Positions 23,083 to 36,600 of a DNA stretch of 64,000 nt are shown in pieces. This stretch comes from Eublepharis macularius (taxonomy: Eukaryota > Chordata > Lepidosauria > Squamata > Eublepharidae). Numbering within the stretch: position 1 is the first letter of the stretch; the number at the start of each line of letters is the position of its first letter. The stretch spans positions 31,439,001 through 31,503,000 of the forward strand of contig NC_072807.1 in NCBI RefSeq assembly GCF_028583425.1, written 5' to 3'. The position numbers and the translations under genes were made by a program. The notes under the pieces are model-generated. The model saw nothing but the letters and a program-made list of their open reading frames with translations. It did not search any database and was not told the origin of the DNA.

Positions 23083-23308
23083 GTAAAGAGTCCAATAGCA
23101 CCTTTAAGACTAACCAACTTTATTGTAGCACAAGCTTCCGAGAACCACAGTTCTCTTCATCAGATCACAGTTTTCTTACATCTGACGAAGAGAACTGTGG
23201 TTCTCAAAAGCTTATGCCACAATAAAGTTGGTTAGTCTTAAAGGTGCTTCTGAACTCTTTACTATTTTGTGACTACAGACTAACACAGCTAACGTCTCTG
23301 GATCTATG
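23083..23308. repeat. Palindromic interspersed repeat (AGCACCTTTAAGACTAAC family)
   Basis: AGCACCTTTAAGACTAACC and AGAACCACAGTTCTCTTCATC are followed by their inverted forms, ending at GACTAACACAGCTAACG. The same unit is at 34,143, 41,246 and 41,626, with single arms at 26,495 and 48,410. The family is abundant in reptiles; its class is not assigned here. Confidence 0.7.
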
Positions 23309-24519
23309 ACCATGGAAAACACTCTGAAGTGCAACATACATTTCTATTATTAATCAACGTTATTAATAATAATAATATAAGCCATTTGGTTTTGTGCAGA
23401 TTTCTTTCTGCATCTTTTGCTCCCTCATCTTCTGGCCATCATATTTAAAAATAACCGCAATGCCAAATGGTCATGATTTTTGCCACAATTGTCATCAGAT
23501 AGGATTATTTTTTAAAACTTTTTCTGAGACTTACTGAACTCTCAGCTCTCTTCTTCAGCAATGATTATAATCTACTATTATTCTAGGTTCTATTCTGCTT
23601 TTACTGCTCTGTTGTTCTCCCTGCTACATGACATTAGGGAGTTTGTTGTTTGCATTGTCTTCTAATTCCATAACCCTAGGCCTGTTGCATTGTTCACTGG
23701 ATACCTTATTGCTGTCGAAGTACATTATTTTTATTCTGTGGCCTTCAGTGAGAAAGGAGGGCTATAAATAAAGTAAATAAACAAACTAAGACTAGCTGGG
23801 AGCAAACATCCAATTAGATAGCCCAGACATCTAAGGAGATGATGTGTTGTGACGCATGAGGTGTCAATGTCACCAAAGGAAAATGAAAATGTCGGAAAAG
23901 TAAAACCATAGGGAGCCACACATATTTAAGCATGACATACGGGGAGCACGAATGCAGGCAGGGAAATTCAAAATATGGCCTGAATCTTGGAAAGAAATGT
24001 CAAAAGATTTCTGAGAAAAGGGTTATTTCCCCAAGTAAAACATTTTTTTAAAAAAATCCATTCCATGCTATTAAAATTGACAAAATAGGCCCATTTTTTA
24101 AACTTCCTGCCATATTTCATTGGAACGTATCTAGGTCCGTCAGGTTTTTCTCATATGACACCTTTCTGGACTAGGAACGGCTGGCAAGGAATGGAAAATT
24201 GTATGCTTTAGCCTCAAACGGCATGGGTTTGCATGCACAACACGGTAGTGATCCCTAGTGGGGAAACCATGGCCACCTTGATGGCAACTCGCTACTGGAG
24301 TACTGGGGATAAAACCCAAAGATCATTCCAGGATGGGAGAATCTTGCCTGAAAGGGAGGGGCGGGGTAGGATAAAAGTGGACTTATATACATAGAAGGAA
24401 GGTCTGCACCTCTCTCTTGTAATGAACAAAGCACCACAAGTTGGCCATTCTGCCCCCAATTGTCTGGCTGCACAAGTGCCGACGGTTTCCTGAAAACTCT
24501 CCATGCTCTCCGGTCTTAC

Positions 24520-24675
24520 CTGTTTTCAGAGCCAAGACGAGCAAGGGTCAATAGGGTCTGTTGGCATCTTTTGGCCGCTTTAGTTGGACCTTTAGCCTCT
24601 TCATGCCGATTTGGAAGCCGTTCATAGCCTGAATGGCTGCCTGAGCACTAGTTGGATTGTCAAAACTGACAAAAC
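24520..24675 (-). CDS. CELF6: CELF6 last coding exon with stop codon and short UTR
   Basis: The acceptor is tctctcccag at 24,676-24,685. The coding part is 128 nt (24,548-24,675): [20 protein letters not shown], then [20 protein letters not shown] and Y. Only 28 nt after the stop there is a strong donor, AAAACAG|GTAAGA, with the GT at 24,518-24,519. That suggests an intron in the 3' UTR. A stop so close to the last junction would not trigger nonsense-mediated decay. Confidence 0.93.
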
Positions 24676-27600
24676 CTGGGAGAGAGAAGAAGGGGAGGAG
24701 GGAACGGTGGGATGGGGAAGGAAAGAAGGAGAAATTCAGCACAAAATACCAAAAATGTATCCCTCCTTTAGTTCGGCATCACCGCTCTTTCACTGAAAGC
24801 ATTTCACAGAAAGCAACTTTTAAGAGAAACGACGTTTCCTTAATTTGCATGGTTTTTTAGGGGCACTGCAGGCTTCCAGATTTCACATGGTTCTTCTTCA
24901 GGTATGAGTATCCATAGCAAAGTTTTAAGTATTCATTGGATTATATCTCTGAAATCCAGATTTGGCTATTGGTCACCTGGGGTGTTCTGAGAACACAAGA
25001 AGAAACAACCAGTTTTGCCAAATTCATTTTTGTCAAAAAAAAAAGAAAAGATAGTTTTATTTATTTTGCTTGTTGATTGCCTTCACAGGCGGGGAGAAGG
25101 GTGTTTGAGATCAACACATATCTCAAAGGATGAGGATCTAAAAGGAGGAGACACTGGGAGACCCATACCTGGATCTTCCCAGTGCCTTTGAAAGGAGAAT
25201 TTCAGGCATGTGAAGTTTCACACACGCTGGAGCTGCAAACTCTGCATGGTCTGGTTAATCTAAAATGGACCCCCCACATGGAATTATTATAGCCTTCAAA
25301 AGACAAAGCAGCTAAATAAAAATGCAGGGGTGTATGTGCGCGCAGGGGGGGGCAATTTGCAAAATTGTGGAGAAGAGAAATGATTAAAGCCCTTTTGTTG
25401 ACCATTTTTATGTTGTTTGGGGGGGGGCTGGGGGATTCCCATTCATATAGTTTGTAACTCCTGAGAAGCCCTGGTTTGTCTGTTTCTACAACAAACAACC
25501 TTTCTGTTCCTCCAAGTGCTTACAAATGAATTGTTTTGTGATTTGCTTTAATAACTTCCTGGGGATAGAACTTTTAAGTTAACGGACCTATAAATTCCTG
25601 CTTGTAAAGCTTTCTTTGCCTTTTCTCCACCTCCTTTCCACCAGAACGTCACCTGCCACACATGGTTTTTGCAGAAAACGATAGCTTTGTGTCTGCAAGA
25701 TTCCTTCCGGCATCCCAAAGAGCCATTCATCACAACCGATTGCCTTCCATTCAAAGTAGTCAAATATTCTTTGAATGGATATTTTGTCCTACTTTAACCT
25801 TCCGCCTCTTTCTCCTTGTTGAGATTGATTCTACTAAATCAGCTGCTCGCAATTCATCTTGCTGTTGGGAAGCCCAAAGCTAAGTTAGCATTGAGCAATT
25901 TGGTGTTCGTTGCTTAGCTTCCCTAATGAATGCCCCTCCCTCATCTTCCAGAGACTCTCACAGTGTGCTTGAAGAACCTCTCCTGGGCCGTTTCCAGACG
26001 GCTTACCTGCCTCCGGAACGTCGCGCCATGTTGTGGGGAAAACGTGAAATATCATGTTTTCTCACGCGAGTTTTGCACGACGTCACATGACGTCGTGCAA
26101 AACTCGCACAAAAAAATGCGATATTTCACGTTTTCCCCACAACATGGCGCGACGTTCCGGAGGCAGGTAAGCCGTCTGGAAACGGCCCTGGTCATTCCTA
26201 ATGCTGCCATAGAAATAAATGGCTGGAAGCAAGCAGCCCCTGGATTTAGTCTCCTGGAACACAACAGACTCTTCCAGCCCAAGTCTATCGTGGAAGTCAA
26301 TGGCCTTAGAAGGATGTCACACTGCATAGGAAGGCACTACATATAAGCAACACCGTAGCTGCCCCAAACCTTTTCCATGTGGTTAAACTTTAGTCCAGAG
26401 TGCTAAAATATAAGCAAGAACTCCTGAGATGTTTTATGGGCCAAACATGCAACATTCACCTACCAATTAGTATCAAGGGCTTTGTCACGTCTCTGGTTAC
26501 TCAGCATGCTGAAACATCTGACAAACAGAGCTTGATTCTTGAAAGCTTAGGATCCTGGAGATCTTGTTGGTCTTTTAAGGTGCTACTGGATTTGGATCTT
26601 GCTGTTCGGCTGCAGATCAAGAAGCCTCCTCACCTGAAACTTGCTGAATCATAAAGATTCAGCAGAGGCCAATCTATGGGAAACTAACCGTTGTGTGGTT
26701 TTGACCAAAACAAAGAGGAGGGACTGCATGGACTTGCTTGGAGTTTTCCAGTTCTGTGAATCTGTGCTACTCCATTTCCATTTCCTTAGTCCTTGAAAGT
26801 TGATGCCTCACATGTGGCAAAGCCTTAACTCACTACCTCTATGAACATGAACTGCCCCTATGAACAGCGCATGCTGTTCTGTCTTAATTTTTCAGTCAAA
26901 AAGGCATAATCTTTTCTCTTATGCAAAATTCTGATAGGGATTTCTTTCAAAGCAATTATATCTGTATTGTCAATTTTTAATTTTATATCGAAATGTTGTT
27001 GAAGGACCTGCTCCCTTACATTCCTTCTCACAAAGTGAACCAACGTATCCCTTGGGATGTTTCGTGTTTTGGCAAACCTGGAATTTATTCTATATACTTT
27101 GTCATTTTCTGATTCCATATCTTCCTGTTCACAATCCAAATTTTTTGCCAAAGCTGTAATAATGTTTTTTTCTGCTGTCTTTGTCAGACACTTCTGGGAT
27201 AGCTCTAAGTCTCAAACAAAACTCTTTTTCTTTCAATTCCATTAAAGCCAAATTATCTGGTTGTCTTTCCATCTCTCCGTCTAAAAGATCTGTTTTATTC
27301 TCTAGGACCATGACCTTTTCGTTAATTTGACTTACTTCTTACTTACTTGGGGTGGTGGAGAGTACCCTCAAGTCATAGCTGACTCATGGTGACCCCCCAG
27401 GGGGCGTTTTCATGGCATGAGACTATCAGAGGTGGTTTGCCATTGCCTGCCTCTGCAACTCTGGTCTTTGTTGGAGGTCTCCCATCCAATTACTAACCAA
27501 GGCTGACCCTGCTTAGCTTCTGAGATCTGATGAGATCAGGCTCACTTGGGCTATCTGGGTCAGGGCTGTTACTTACTTACCAAAGCATTTACTTTGGTTG

Positions 27601-30600
27601 GTGGCACGGTCAACAAAGACTTTGGCAGAGATGACGTTGCCAAAAGGCAAGAACATCTGCATGAGTTCTGCATCCCCGAACTCCTGGGGCAGGTGATAAA
27701 TGAAGAGGTTACAGCCTTCAGGACCTGGGACAACGCGCGTGCACAAAAGAAAAGAGGTATGTTAACAAAGAGACCACAAATGTCACTTTCCACTACTTTA
27801 CCATAATGTTCTACCTCTGAGTTCTCATTGCCTTTAGCAATGTTGCTTCAGTAGTTCATTTATCTTTTTTTAAAAAATATTATTTTAAATGTTTTTTTTA
27901 AAAAATCACAGTTCTCCTGCTAGAACATATGAACAAATCAGTCATTATATATCACATGCAAATTATTATTATTATTAATAACAACAACAACAACAACATT
28001 CGATTTATATACTGTCCTTCAGGACAGCTTAATACCCACTTGGAGTGGTTTACAAAGTGCTATTATTATCCTCGTGACAATCACCCTGTGAGGAGGGTGG
28101 GGCTGAGAGAGAGCTGAGCGGAGGAGTGGGGAATCAAACCTGGCTCTCCAGATTACAGTCCTGCCGCTCTTAACTACTACACCAAACTGGCTCTCCAAAT
28201 TCTAAATAGAGTAGAGGAACAAGGATCAACCCAGAATCATATCAAATGACCTGACAGCAAACTATTCACTGTGATAGTATACATGATAATACTAAAAACA
28301 GGACTCCGCACTTTTTTCGATTATTGAGACATACTACATCAAATTTCAGAGGACGAGATCAACAAAGGTCCAGTATAAGAAACCATGTTTGCTAACTGAA
28401 ACTATACACATTAACATTACTGATAATTGACAAGTTGATTGAGAGTCCATAAAGCCTCCACAGCTCAAGAACTGGTTGTTGTGAATCCTTCATTAGGAAG
28501 TCGCATGCCAAGGGTATCACAATAGGTAAAAAATATGCACAGGAGCACCCTGTGCAATTGTTTTCATGTGCTAGCATAAACCTGTGCATGGTTTGCGCTT
28601 GAATCACTGATAACCGTTCACTTCCCTCATTTCCCTTTCTGTAAGCTCTTTAGTCTCATAAAAATCTTTGCTCCACCATTCTTTTTTTGCATAACGGTGA
28701 TTCTAGCAGGCCACCTACCCTTCCAAGATACCATTACTGAATGATTTTCTTTTCTTTTTAAAAAGAAGTGGGGGCTGCACCAAGGCAAAACGAAGAAAAG
28801 AAGGCAATTGGGGCAATGTGAAGAATCTTTAATAATAGTACAACACCTATGCGTTTTGCATATAGCTTCATCAGGAGGATCTTCTATTCTCTTTTTAGAG
28901 TCTTTCCTGTGTATGCACTGTAGCAGTGTATGCTACAATGCATACACGGGAAAGACACTACATGGAATTTTAAAAGAGCCAGATTTGGTTCCATAGCAAG
29001 CCATATTTGGCTCTAGAGCACTGATGTTCATGGCTTGGGAACCAACTGTGGCTCTTCTGAGCCCTGTTTCCCAATGTGGCACCCGCCCTGTGGTGCAGAA
29101 AGTGAACAAAGCTCTTGCCTGGGGGGTGGGGCATGGCTGGCTGAAAATAGCTGCCACTGGAGGAACGGAAATGCTGCAAGCCTTCTTGAGGTGCAGGCCA
29201 GATGGAATGGAATGGAAATAAATGTGATGGGATGGAAATAAATGTGGCTCTTTGGATGTTGGTAACTGCAAACATGGGTCTCTGTGAGCCACACAGGAAG
29301 CGCTGATTTTGCAGACCCACCATTGATCACCCAGTGGCATAAGGCAGAAACAACTTCTTACATAGCCAAACCCAAGCCATGAACCTGATGGCTACCCCAT
29401 GCCATCCCAAACTGCTCCTCCTTACCTTCTCTCTGCTGCTGGGGGATAATAGGAGCTTGCTGGTGAAAGGCCTGGCTAATAGGTGCATAGGCGGCTGGAT
29501 ATGCTGCTGGAACACAAAAACAGAATGGTCAGGGCACAGGCAGTGCCCTCCTTAATCTCGAGCGATGTTCCCATGTGAAGTCCCAGAGGCAGCCTCAAGG
29601 CAAGAAATTCAACACTCGTGTGTCCTCCCTCCGAGTCTCTATCTGGAAACCTCCACTGCAGAACAGCCCTCTCCGAGTAATTAAGTGCATTGTTGAATTT
29701 TCCATTAGGAAGCCTCTCCTAACATTCAGCCAAAATCTACCCTCCTGTCGCTGAAGCATACGAGATCTGGCCTTGCTCCCTGGAGCGGCAAAAAACAAGA
29801 CTTGGCCCTCCGCCATGAGACATCCCTACAGGGAGGCGGAGAGTGTGATCATGTCTCCCAGTCAGCGTTCTCTTTTCCAGGTGAAATATCCTCAGTTCTT
29901 TCAACCTCTCCTCGTGGGACTCGTTTTCCAGAGGGCCGGCCATCTTTGCAGCTCTCCCTCTGAAGCTGCTCCAGTTAGTCTACAATTTTCTTAAAGTGTG
30001 ATGTCCACAAACTGCATACTCAAAGGAAAGTGGAGCTGCTACCTCTCATGGCTCAGAGGCTATGTTTCTATTAATGCAGCCTAAAATCATATCTGCCTTT
30101 TTTGCAGCCATGTTATCCTTCTGACTCATGTTTTTCTTGTCATTGGCCACATATACACGTGACCTGGGTAGTATCTATGACTCCAGAGGTTTGGAGAAAA
30201 CCCCCTGGTCTGCACGAAGGCTGGTGGAAATAGCATTTTAGACATCTTCTTCTCTTCTGCATCAAGTTCCCCTAATTCAGAAAAAGGCAAGAAGTCAAGA
30301 ATTGGGGGGGGGGGTGAGAAAATTCCTAAATTTCAAAATCAGAAATCTAGGTTTTTTGTGCTATTGATGGGTTTATCTCTTTATTAGAGATGGGCATGAA
30401 CCAGAAAAAAAACGAACCATGCGGTTTGTGGTTCGTTACGTTTCATGAACCATGAACTTTCACGAACCTGCCCTGGTTCATGAACTGGTTCGTTTTGGTT
30501 TGTGAAAATGACACTTCCAGGCCAGCAAATCACCGCTTCTGGGTCAGCAGAAGGTCTGCGGGAAGTCCATCCCCTGTTGCCTAGAAAACTGGTTGACTGA

Positions 30601-33600
30601 CGCCAGGCTGTCTGCAGTGACGAACCAAAAAATGAGCCAGCCTAAAGTTCATGGCGGTTCATCAGAAATGGGATCTGACAAACCGCTGGTTCATGAACCA
30701 CAAACCGGCCTGGCTCATCATGAATTTTGGTTCGTATTTCGGTTCATGCCCATCTCTACTCCTTATCTCCAGAATTTGGACTATTAGTTTTCCATTATGT
30801 TTTAGGAAATGGGAAAGAAACATTATGGGAATGGGTAGGGGTTGAGATAGGAATGTATAAAGATGCAAAGGCTCTGGGAAAGGATAATTATAGTGGCATC
30901 CTCAGAAGGCCCTTTGAAGTCAATGGGCTTAGAAGGGTGTAACTCTGTTTAGGACTGCGCTGATAGTTAATGCTGAAAAAGCAAAACTCCACAACATTTA
31001 CTTCTCCAAAAGCAAGAGTCTTGGGTCGTACAGAAGACTTCTTTTTCAAAGATTTGCAATGGAATTAATAATCTTCCTGCTTTTAGCTGCAACCCTCCAC
31101 GCAGTGATCCACTAGGAACTTTCCTAGAAGGTTAAAGGGCTGCTCGGTCCTGCAATCATGTTAACCAAGCAACATCTGCCAATATTTCCTCAGAATGTCC
31201 AATTTCTGCTAAACCTGGGGGTGAGAGAAGAGCCAGGAAGTATTCGAGATGAAAAAGGCCCACTTTCTTGCCTCCTAGTGATATCCACTCTCTCCTCTGA
31301 GATTCTACTGCCTACCCACAATTATCCCAGATTCCACTGCCTGAAATGGAATTTTCATCCCTACAGATTTCCAGGGTGTCCAAACATCCCATCGCCGCAG
31401 TCCTAAGGAAAACCTTCTTGACATCTTTGAACCCAGGCCAACAAACGTCTCCAGACCAAACCACCCCATGAAGAAGCTCCCAAAGAGACATGTGTCTTGC
31501 CCGTAGCAGGATTCCCCATTTCTGCTAAGCAGCCCTCTCCTCCTGACCAACACAGCTATGCCCCTCAAAAGCTATTCTGCAGCAAACTACTTTGCAAATG
31601 CCATGGAAAAATGGAGACAAAGAGAGATGCGGGGAACGAGGGAGAGGAAGACAAAGATGGTGGTGATGTTGGGGGACGGGTTGGGGAACAAGCAAAGCAA
31701 AGTTTGAGACCTGCATAGTGCTGCATGCCTGCGTAGGCTTGTTGGAGGGGATCTGCCACAGTGGGACTTTGAGCTGGGGAGAGAAAAGAAGGGAAGAAGG
31801 AAGAGAAAAAGTAAGCCAGGAGAACCAGGAGAGACCAACTTTCAGAGCAGCACACAGTCATGGAGGGGTGCAGGTGGTGAACCCCACAAGACGCCTCCTT
31901 GACTTTCCGTTTGGCCAGGGTCCCGTCTTCCCACTGTTGGCTATGCATATACATTTTCTAATGAGAGCACTGCCCATCTGGCAGGAGCTTTGTCTGTTGA
32001 GAAAGGGTGCCACGATGCCAGGCAGTTTCCAGATTCGCTTGGCATAATTCACCAGTATAACAACAACAACAGCAGCAGCAGCAGCAACATTCAATTTATA
32101 TACTGCCCCTCAGGACAACTTAATGACACACTCAAAGCGGTTTATGAACTTTGTTATTATTATCCTCATGACAATCTCCCTGTGAGGTGGGAGGGACTGA
32201 GAGAACTCTGAGAGAACTCTGTGACTGACCAAAGGTCACCCAGCTAGCTTCAAGCGGAGGAGTGGGGAATCAAACCTGGCTCTCCAAATTAGAGTCCTGC
32301 CGCTCTTAACCACTACACCAAACTGGCTACTTCCCACTCCCTCGTTCTTTCCCAAAGACCTACCTGGGTAGGGATGGATGCCATTGGTGTAAATCGTTTC
32401 TGACGCTGGCTGCCCATTAGTCTGTGGGGGAAGAGGACTGAATCCGTTCACCCCGATGGGCGTGGCTATGCTGGGGACGGGTGCTGTGCTGATCCCGGGA
32501 GGTGTGCTTGTACCTGAAAGACAGAAATACAGATTGCCATCCTGGGAACCCCCAGGCTATTCCCAGCACGGCCCAAGGACAGAGGAACACGCTCAGCTGT
32601 GGACGGCAGCGCCTGGATGTATTTCGCAGCCCCTTGAGCTGGCCCTGAGCGCCAAGCACTACATACCTGATGAGGGTGTCATGGGAGCAGCGACCAGCCC
32701 GCTGACGTTGAAGGCGGCCATCTGCTGCATTTGGGCCGCTGCGATCGCTGCCATGGGGTTGAGGCAGGTTCCTTGTGCTGCGGCCATGAGGGCTGCCTGC
32801 TGCTGCATTATCTTAAGGAAAGAAAGACAGACGTGGGGAGAGAGAAGGGAAAGAGAGGGAGGCAGCGGGAGGAGGCGGGATAGGCAGGGAGGGAAGAAAA
32901 GGCAAAAGAAGAGATGGAGAAGGCAGGGAGAGGAGGACAAACATGAGTTAGTCCTCCTCTTTGTTGCTCATGTCCTTCTCGAGACGTTGGACTAAAATTC
33001 CCCTGGATATCTCCTGAGCAAGCACTGCTGAAACCAACACAGGATGTGTACAAAGACGCATGCAGCAGGTTCTTTCATTTCACTTCATTTACACCCAGCC
33101 TTCCTACCCAGCGGGAACCCAAAACAGCTTACATCGATCTCTTTTCCTCCATTTTATCCTCACAACAGCCCCATGAGGTAGATTAGGCCATGGAGATTCA
33201 AACCGGGGTCACCCAGATCCTAGTCTGGCACTCTAACCACTACACCACACTGCCTTTCTATGCTGCGGTGATAATATAAAAAAGCATCCTAGACTCTTGT
33301 GTGTGTGCGTAGAGAGAGGGGGGCGGCGGCGGGTGTTTTATGACTTTTACACCTATAAGAGCCCCATAGAAATTCTGTGTCTTCAATATTTGTATTTATG
33401 TTCAATTAATAAAATTTTCATTGCAATTAATTGGGATAGGAATGCTCTAAATAAGCAAATCCTTAATAATAAGCATATATACAGCACTTGAGAGTGAAGC
33501 ACGCTTCACATGCAAATAATTTAAGCAGTCCTAACAACAGTCTTGTAAGGTAGGCCAGTATTCTTGGCCCCACACTACAGAGGGAGGATAGAAGCTAAGG

Positions 33601-36600
33601 AAGAGTGGTTAATCATTTTAGGGTCAGATGATAGGAGATATGTGAATGGGACCCCAACCTACTTGATTTTTTTAAAGTTTAAATGGCACCTCTGCAGGGC
33701 CGTGAATTTGATAGAGGCTGCAACACAGATGTGTGTGTGTGTGGGGGGGGGTAGGTTTAATTCTTCCTCTTGAGCAGCTTTTGTGATCTGAATTACCTCT
33801 TGGGTGGCTGTTCTTGGCCATAAAGGAGAAGATGAACAGGCATCATATTCTGTGACTGCATGTTTTCTCCCATGGGGCAAGTAACAGACCTGCTTGGGTG
33901 ATTCAAATCAGGCAAACAACGCAAAAGGCAAAGAAAGATGTGAAATTGACTGTTAAATGACAGCCAAAGAGGAAAAATAGACAATCGACAGAGAGATGTT
34001 CTCCTGTATTCGCTGACATTAGGGATCAATATTCCTGCAGTGACATATGTTAACCGTGCTGTCCTAAGCAAAGTTATACCCTTCTAAGTCCACTGAAGTC
34101 AATGAGGTTAGAAGGGTCTAATTCTGACTAGGGTTTCCCTGTGAGAACGGCAGGATTTGAGTCCAGTGGCACCTTTGAGATTGACAAGATTTCCAGAGTA
34201 TGAGCTTTCGAGGGTCAGAGCTCCCTTCTGCTCAAAAGCTCATACCCCGAAAATCTTGTCGATCTCAAAGGTGCCACTGGACTCAATTCTCGCTGTTCTA
34301 CAGCAAACCAACACAGCTACCCACCTAAAATGACCTGTGAGACTGGTTATTTTTGTCATGAATGGTTGCGATTGTATACTTTTTATTTAAAAAAATTATC
34401 TTAAAAACTCTCAGAAATATGAAAGGGGTTCAGTGGTCTTCTCACGCTGGTATGAAATGTTTTGTATTAATTTGCATTTCATAACATTATCAAGACTCTT
34501 TAGAAAAAACCAAACCACCTGCTCATCTCATGCCCTGCACAATCCACTCACATGCCAGGTCACTCCCTCTACCTTCCCTAACGTCAAGAACACCTCAGCC
34601 AAAATCACATCCCCCTCGACCCGGCAAGGCCATCTGCAAGCTCAGGCCACCCAAGACAGGCTCTCTCCAGCCCCCCACCTGCACCAAACTAGCCATCTCC
34701 AGTTCTGCATGCCGCCTCCACCTTTTAGGGTGAGCTGACATCTGAGCGGACAGCCTCCCCTACCGCTTGTGTGTATGCCCCGTAGGCTCCGAACTGGATC
34801 GTCATTGGATTAAAGATGCCCAGCTGTCCAGCCATCTGATGCATCCGTCGCAGCGTCCTTTCCTTGTCGGTGTCGGCAAACTTCACGACCAGGCTGGAAG
34901 AAGCTCCCTAGCAAGGGGGAGAAAGAAAGAGAGGCAGAAACAGAGAGAGTGGGGTCGAGTGATTCCATGGTTCCTGGCAGGCGGCTTGCACGGGCTGCAG
35001 AGACCTCAGAAAGAATGACTGACATTGACGATTGTGCAATACTGGTTGAGAGCTTGGATGGAGTGGGCTCACAGCTCAGTGGTAGAGCGTCTGCTTGGCA
35101 TGCAGAAGGCCCCGGATTCCGTCCTTGGCATCTCCAGTTAAAAAGCTCAGGTGATGTGAAAGAAAGACTTCTGCCAGGGACTCTGGAGAGCAGCTGCCAG
35201 TCAGAGCAGACAATACGGACCTTGACAGGCCAATGGTCTGACGTAGGAGGAGGCAGCTTCATGTGGTCTTTCCACGCATTGCATGGATTGATGTGCATAC
35301 ACAAACCTACGAAACCACCTTATATTGACTTGGATCTTTTGGTCCATCTAAGTTGGTATTGCTTGGCAGAAGCTCTCTGGGGACTCAAGCCGAGAAGTCT
35401 TTCCCCAAACTTGCCACTTGAGACTCCTGAACTGGAGATGCCAGTGCAGACCTTCTGCAAGCACAGTGGGCACTCTACCGTTGAGCTATGGCCAACTGCC
35501 TTTTCCCCAAAGATAGAAAGTTGTCATCACTGGAGCACACCATCCTGTGGGCATAGGAACATAAGCAGCAGCCACCTTATATTGAGTCAAGCCATTGGTC
35601 CATACATGAAGCCCATTAGCACATGTGAGATTCCCTAACTGGGCAAACAGCAGCTGTTTCTGGATTGTTTTGGATTGGGAAAATGGTATGGGTAGAAGGC
35701 TTAGTTCCCAAACCAAGTTGGACCCACACACACCTGTGAATACAGTTCTAGGAGTCGTAGCACCCATCTGGCCCAAAGGATCAAGGTGTACCCTGGCAGA
35801 GGAATAAGCAAAGTATTGTGTAGTTAGGCCCATAGGTGACCTGATCTGAATAGTCCAGGCAATCCCAATCTTGTCATATCTCAGAAGCTAAGCAGGGTTG
35901 GCCTTGGTTAGTAATTGGATGGGAGACCTCCAATGAAGACCAGGGTTACTAAGCAGAGGCAGGCAATGGCAAACCACCTCTGTTAGCCTCCTGCCTCGAA
36001 AACTCCAGCAGGGGTCACCCTATGTCAATTATGATTTGACAGCACTTCCCTCCACCACCCAACTCCTTAAGCATCTATAAAGTGTCACACATGTTGGTGG
36101 TACCAAACCACGTTTTAAAAATTATTATTTCTGCTCAGGAAGCAGCAGAACCGATTGGGGGCTGATGATCAACAGGAGGCAATTGTGCTGCGGAGGGGCA
36201 GCTCTTGTGTTGTGCACCTCCCACAGTGTCCTCTCTTTAACTTGCGTCACCTTTGATGGACTCAAAGAGATACAGCCGAGCCAAACGCCCATCAAGACTT
36301 GGCTCACCCTTTTGAATGCAACAGACTGAGGCCTTGAGCGTTCGCCCGCTCAATACTTTCCCCTGGAGCTAGTGCCAGTCTGGGACAGCTACGCCAGGGC
36401 AGAGTTCATCACAGTCCCTGGCCTCCCTGCCAAGAGCAAGCTCTGATCAATGCCGTCCTCTTCAATAATCCCCCGGCTCTTTCACGCTTTCTCCCACTCT
36501 CATTCAGAACTGTGACCTTCATTGTTAATTAAATGGCAGCTTTCTCAAGCTGGTGATAGAATTACCTCCTAACACCTGCCTAGAGAGAGCACAGCGGCTG

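Larger units (their letters stand above)
17014..24519 (-). other. CELF6: Inferred CELF6 3' UTR intron
   Basis: Intron implied by the donor after the stop codon and the proposed acceptor at 17,014. It contains GGCC elements at 17,367 and 18,839, SINEs at 17,822 and 18,524, a hAT fragment near 19.5 kb, an inverted-repeat element at 20,981, the TTAATTGGC cluster at 21.9 kb and a palindromic repeat at 23,083. In 19,711-20,980, 22,240-22,940 and 23,310-24,519 nothing is recognised. Confidence 0.4.

Noticed and set aside
27349-27567. Possible genuine 5S rRNA gene
   Set aside because: Only the internal control region and flank match, and it is joined to SINE body sequence; several dispersed copies exist.
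24548-27724. Assignment of the CELF gene to CELF4
   Set aside because: RRM3 resembles CELF4, but MLGKQQ, the [14 protein letters not shown] and [10 protein letters not shown] segments, DNPTSAQ and the neighbouring PARP6 favour CELF6.
35068-35145. Possible functional tRNA-Ala gene
   Set aside because: tRNA-like boxes are present, but the sequence continues into a repeated SINE body, lacks a clean acceptor stem and recurs in the window.
34949-35638. 229-codon plus-strand frame
   Set aside because: Overlaps tRNA-type SINEs and starts just upstream of a CELF6 exon on the other strand; an artefact of repeat sequence.
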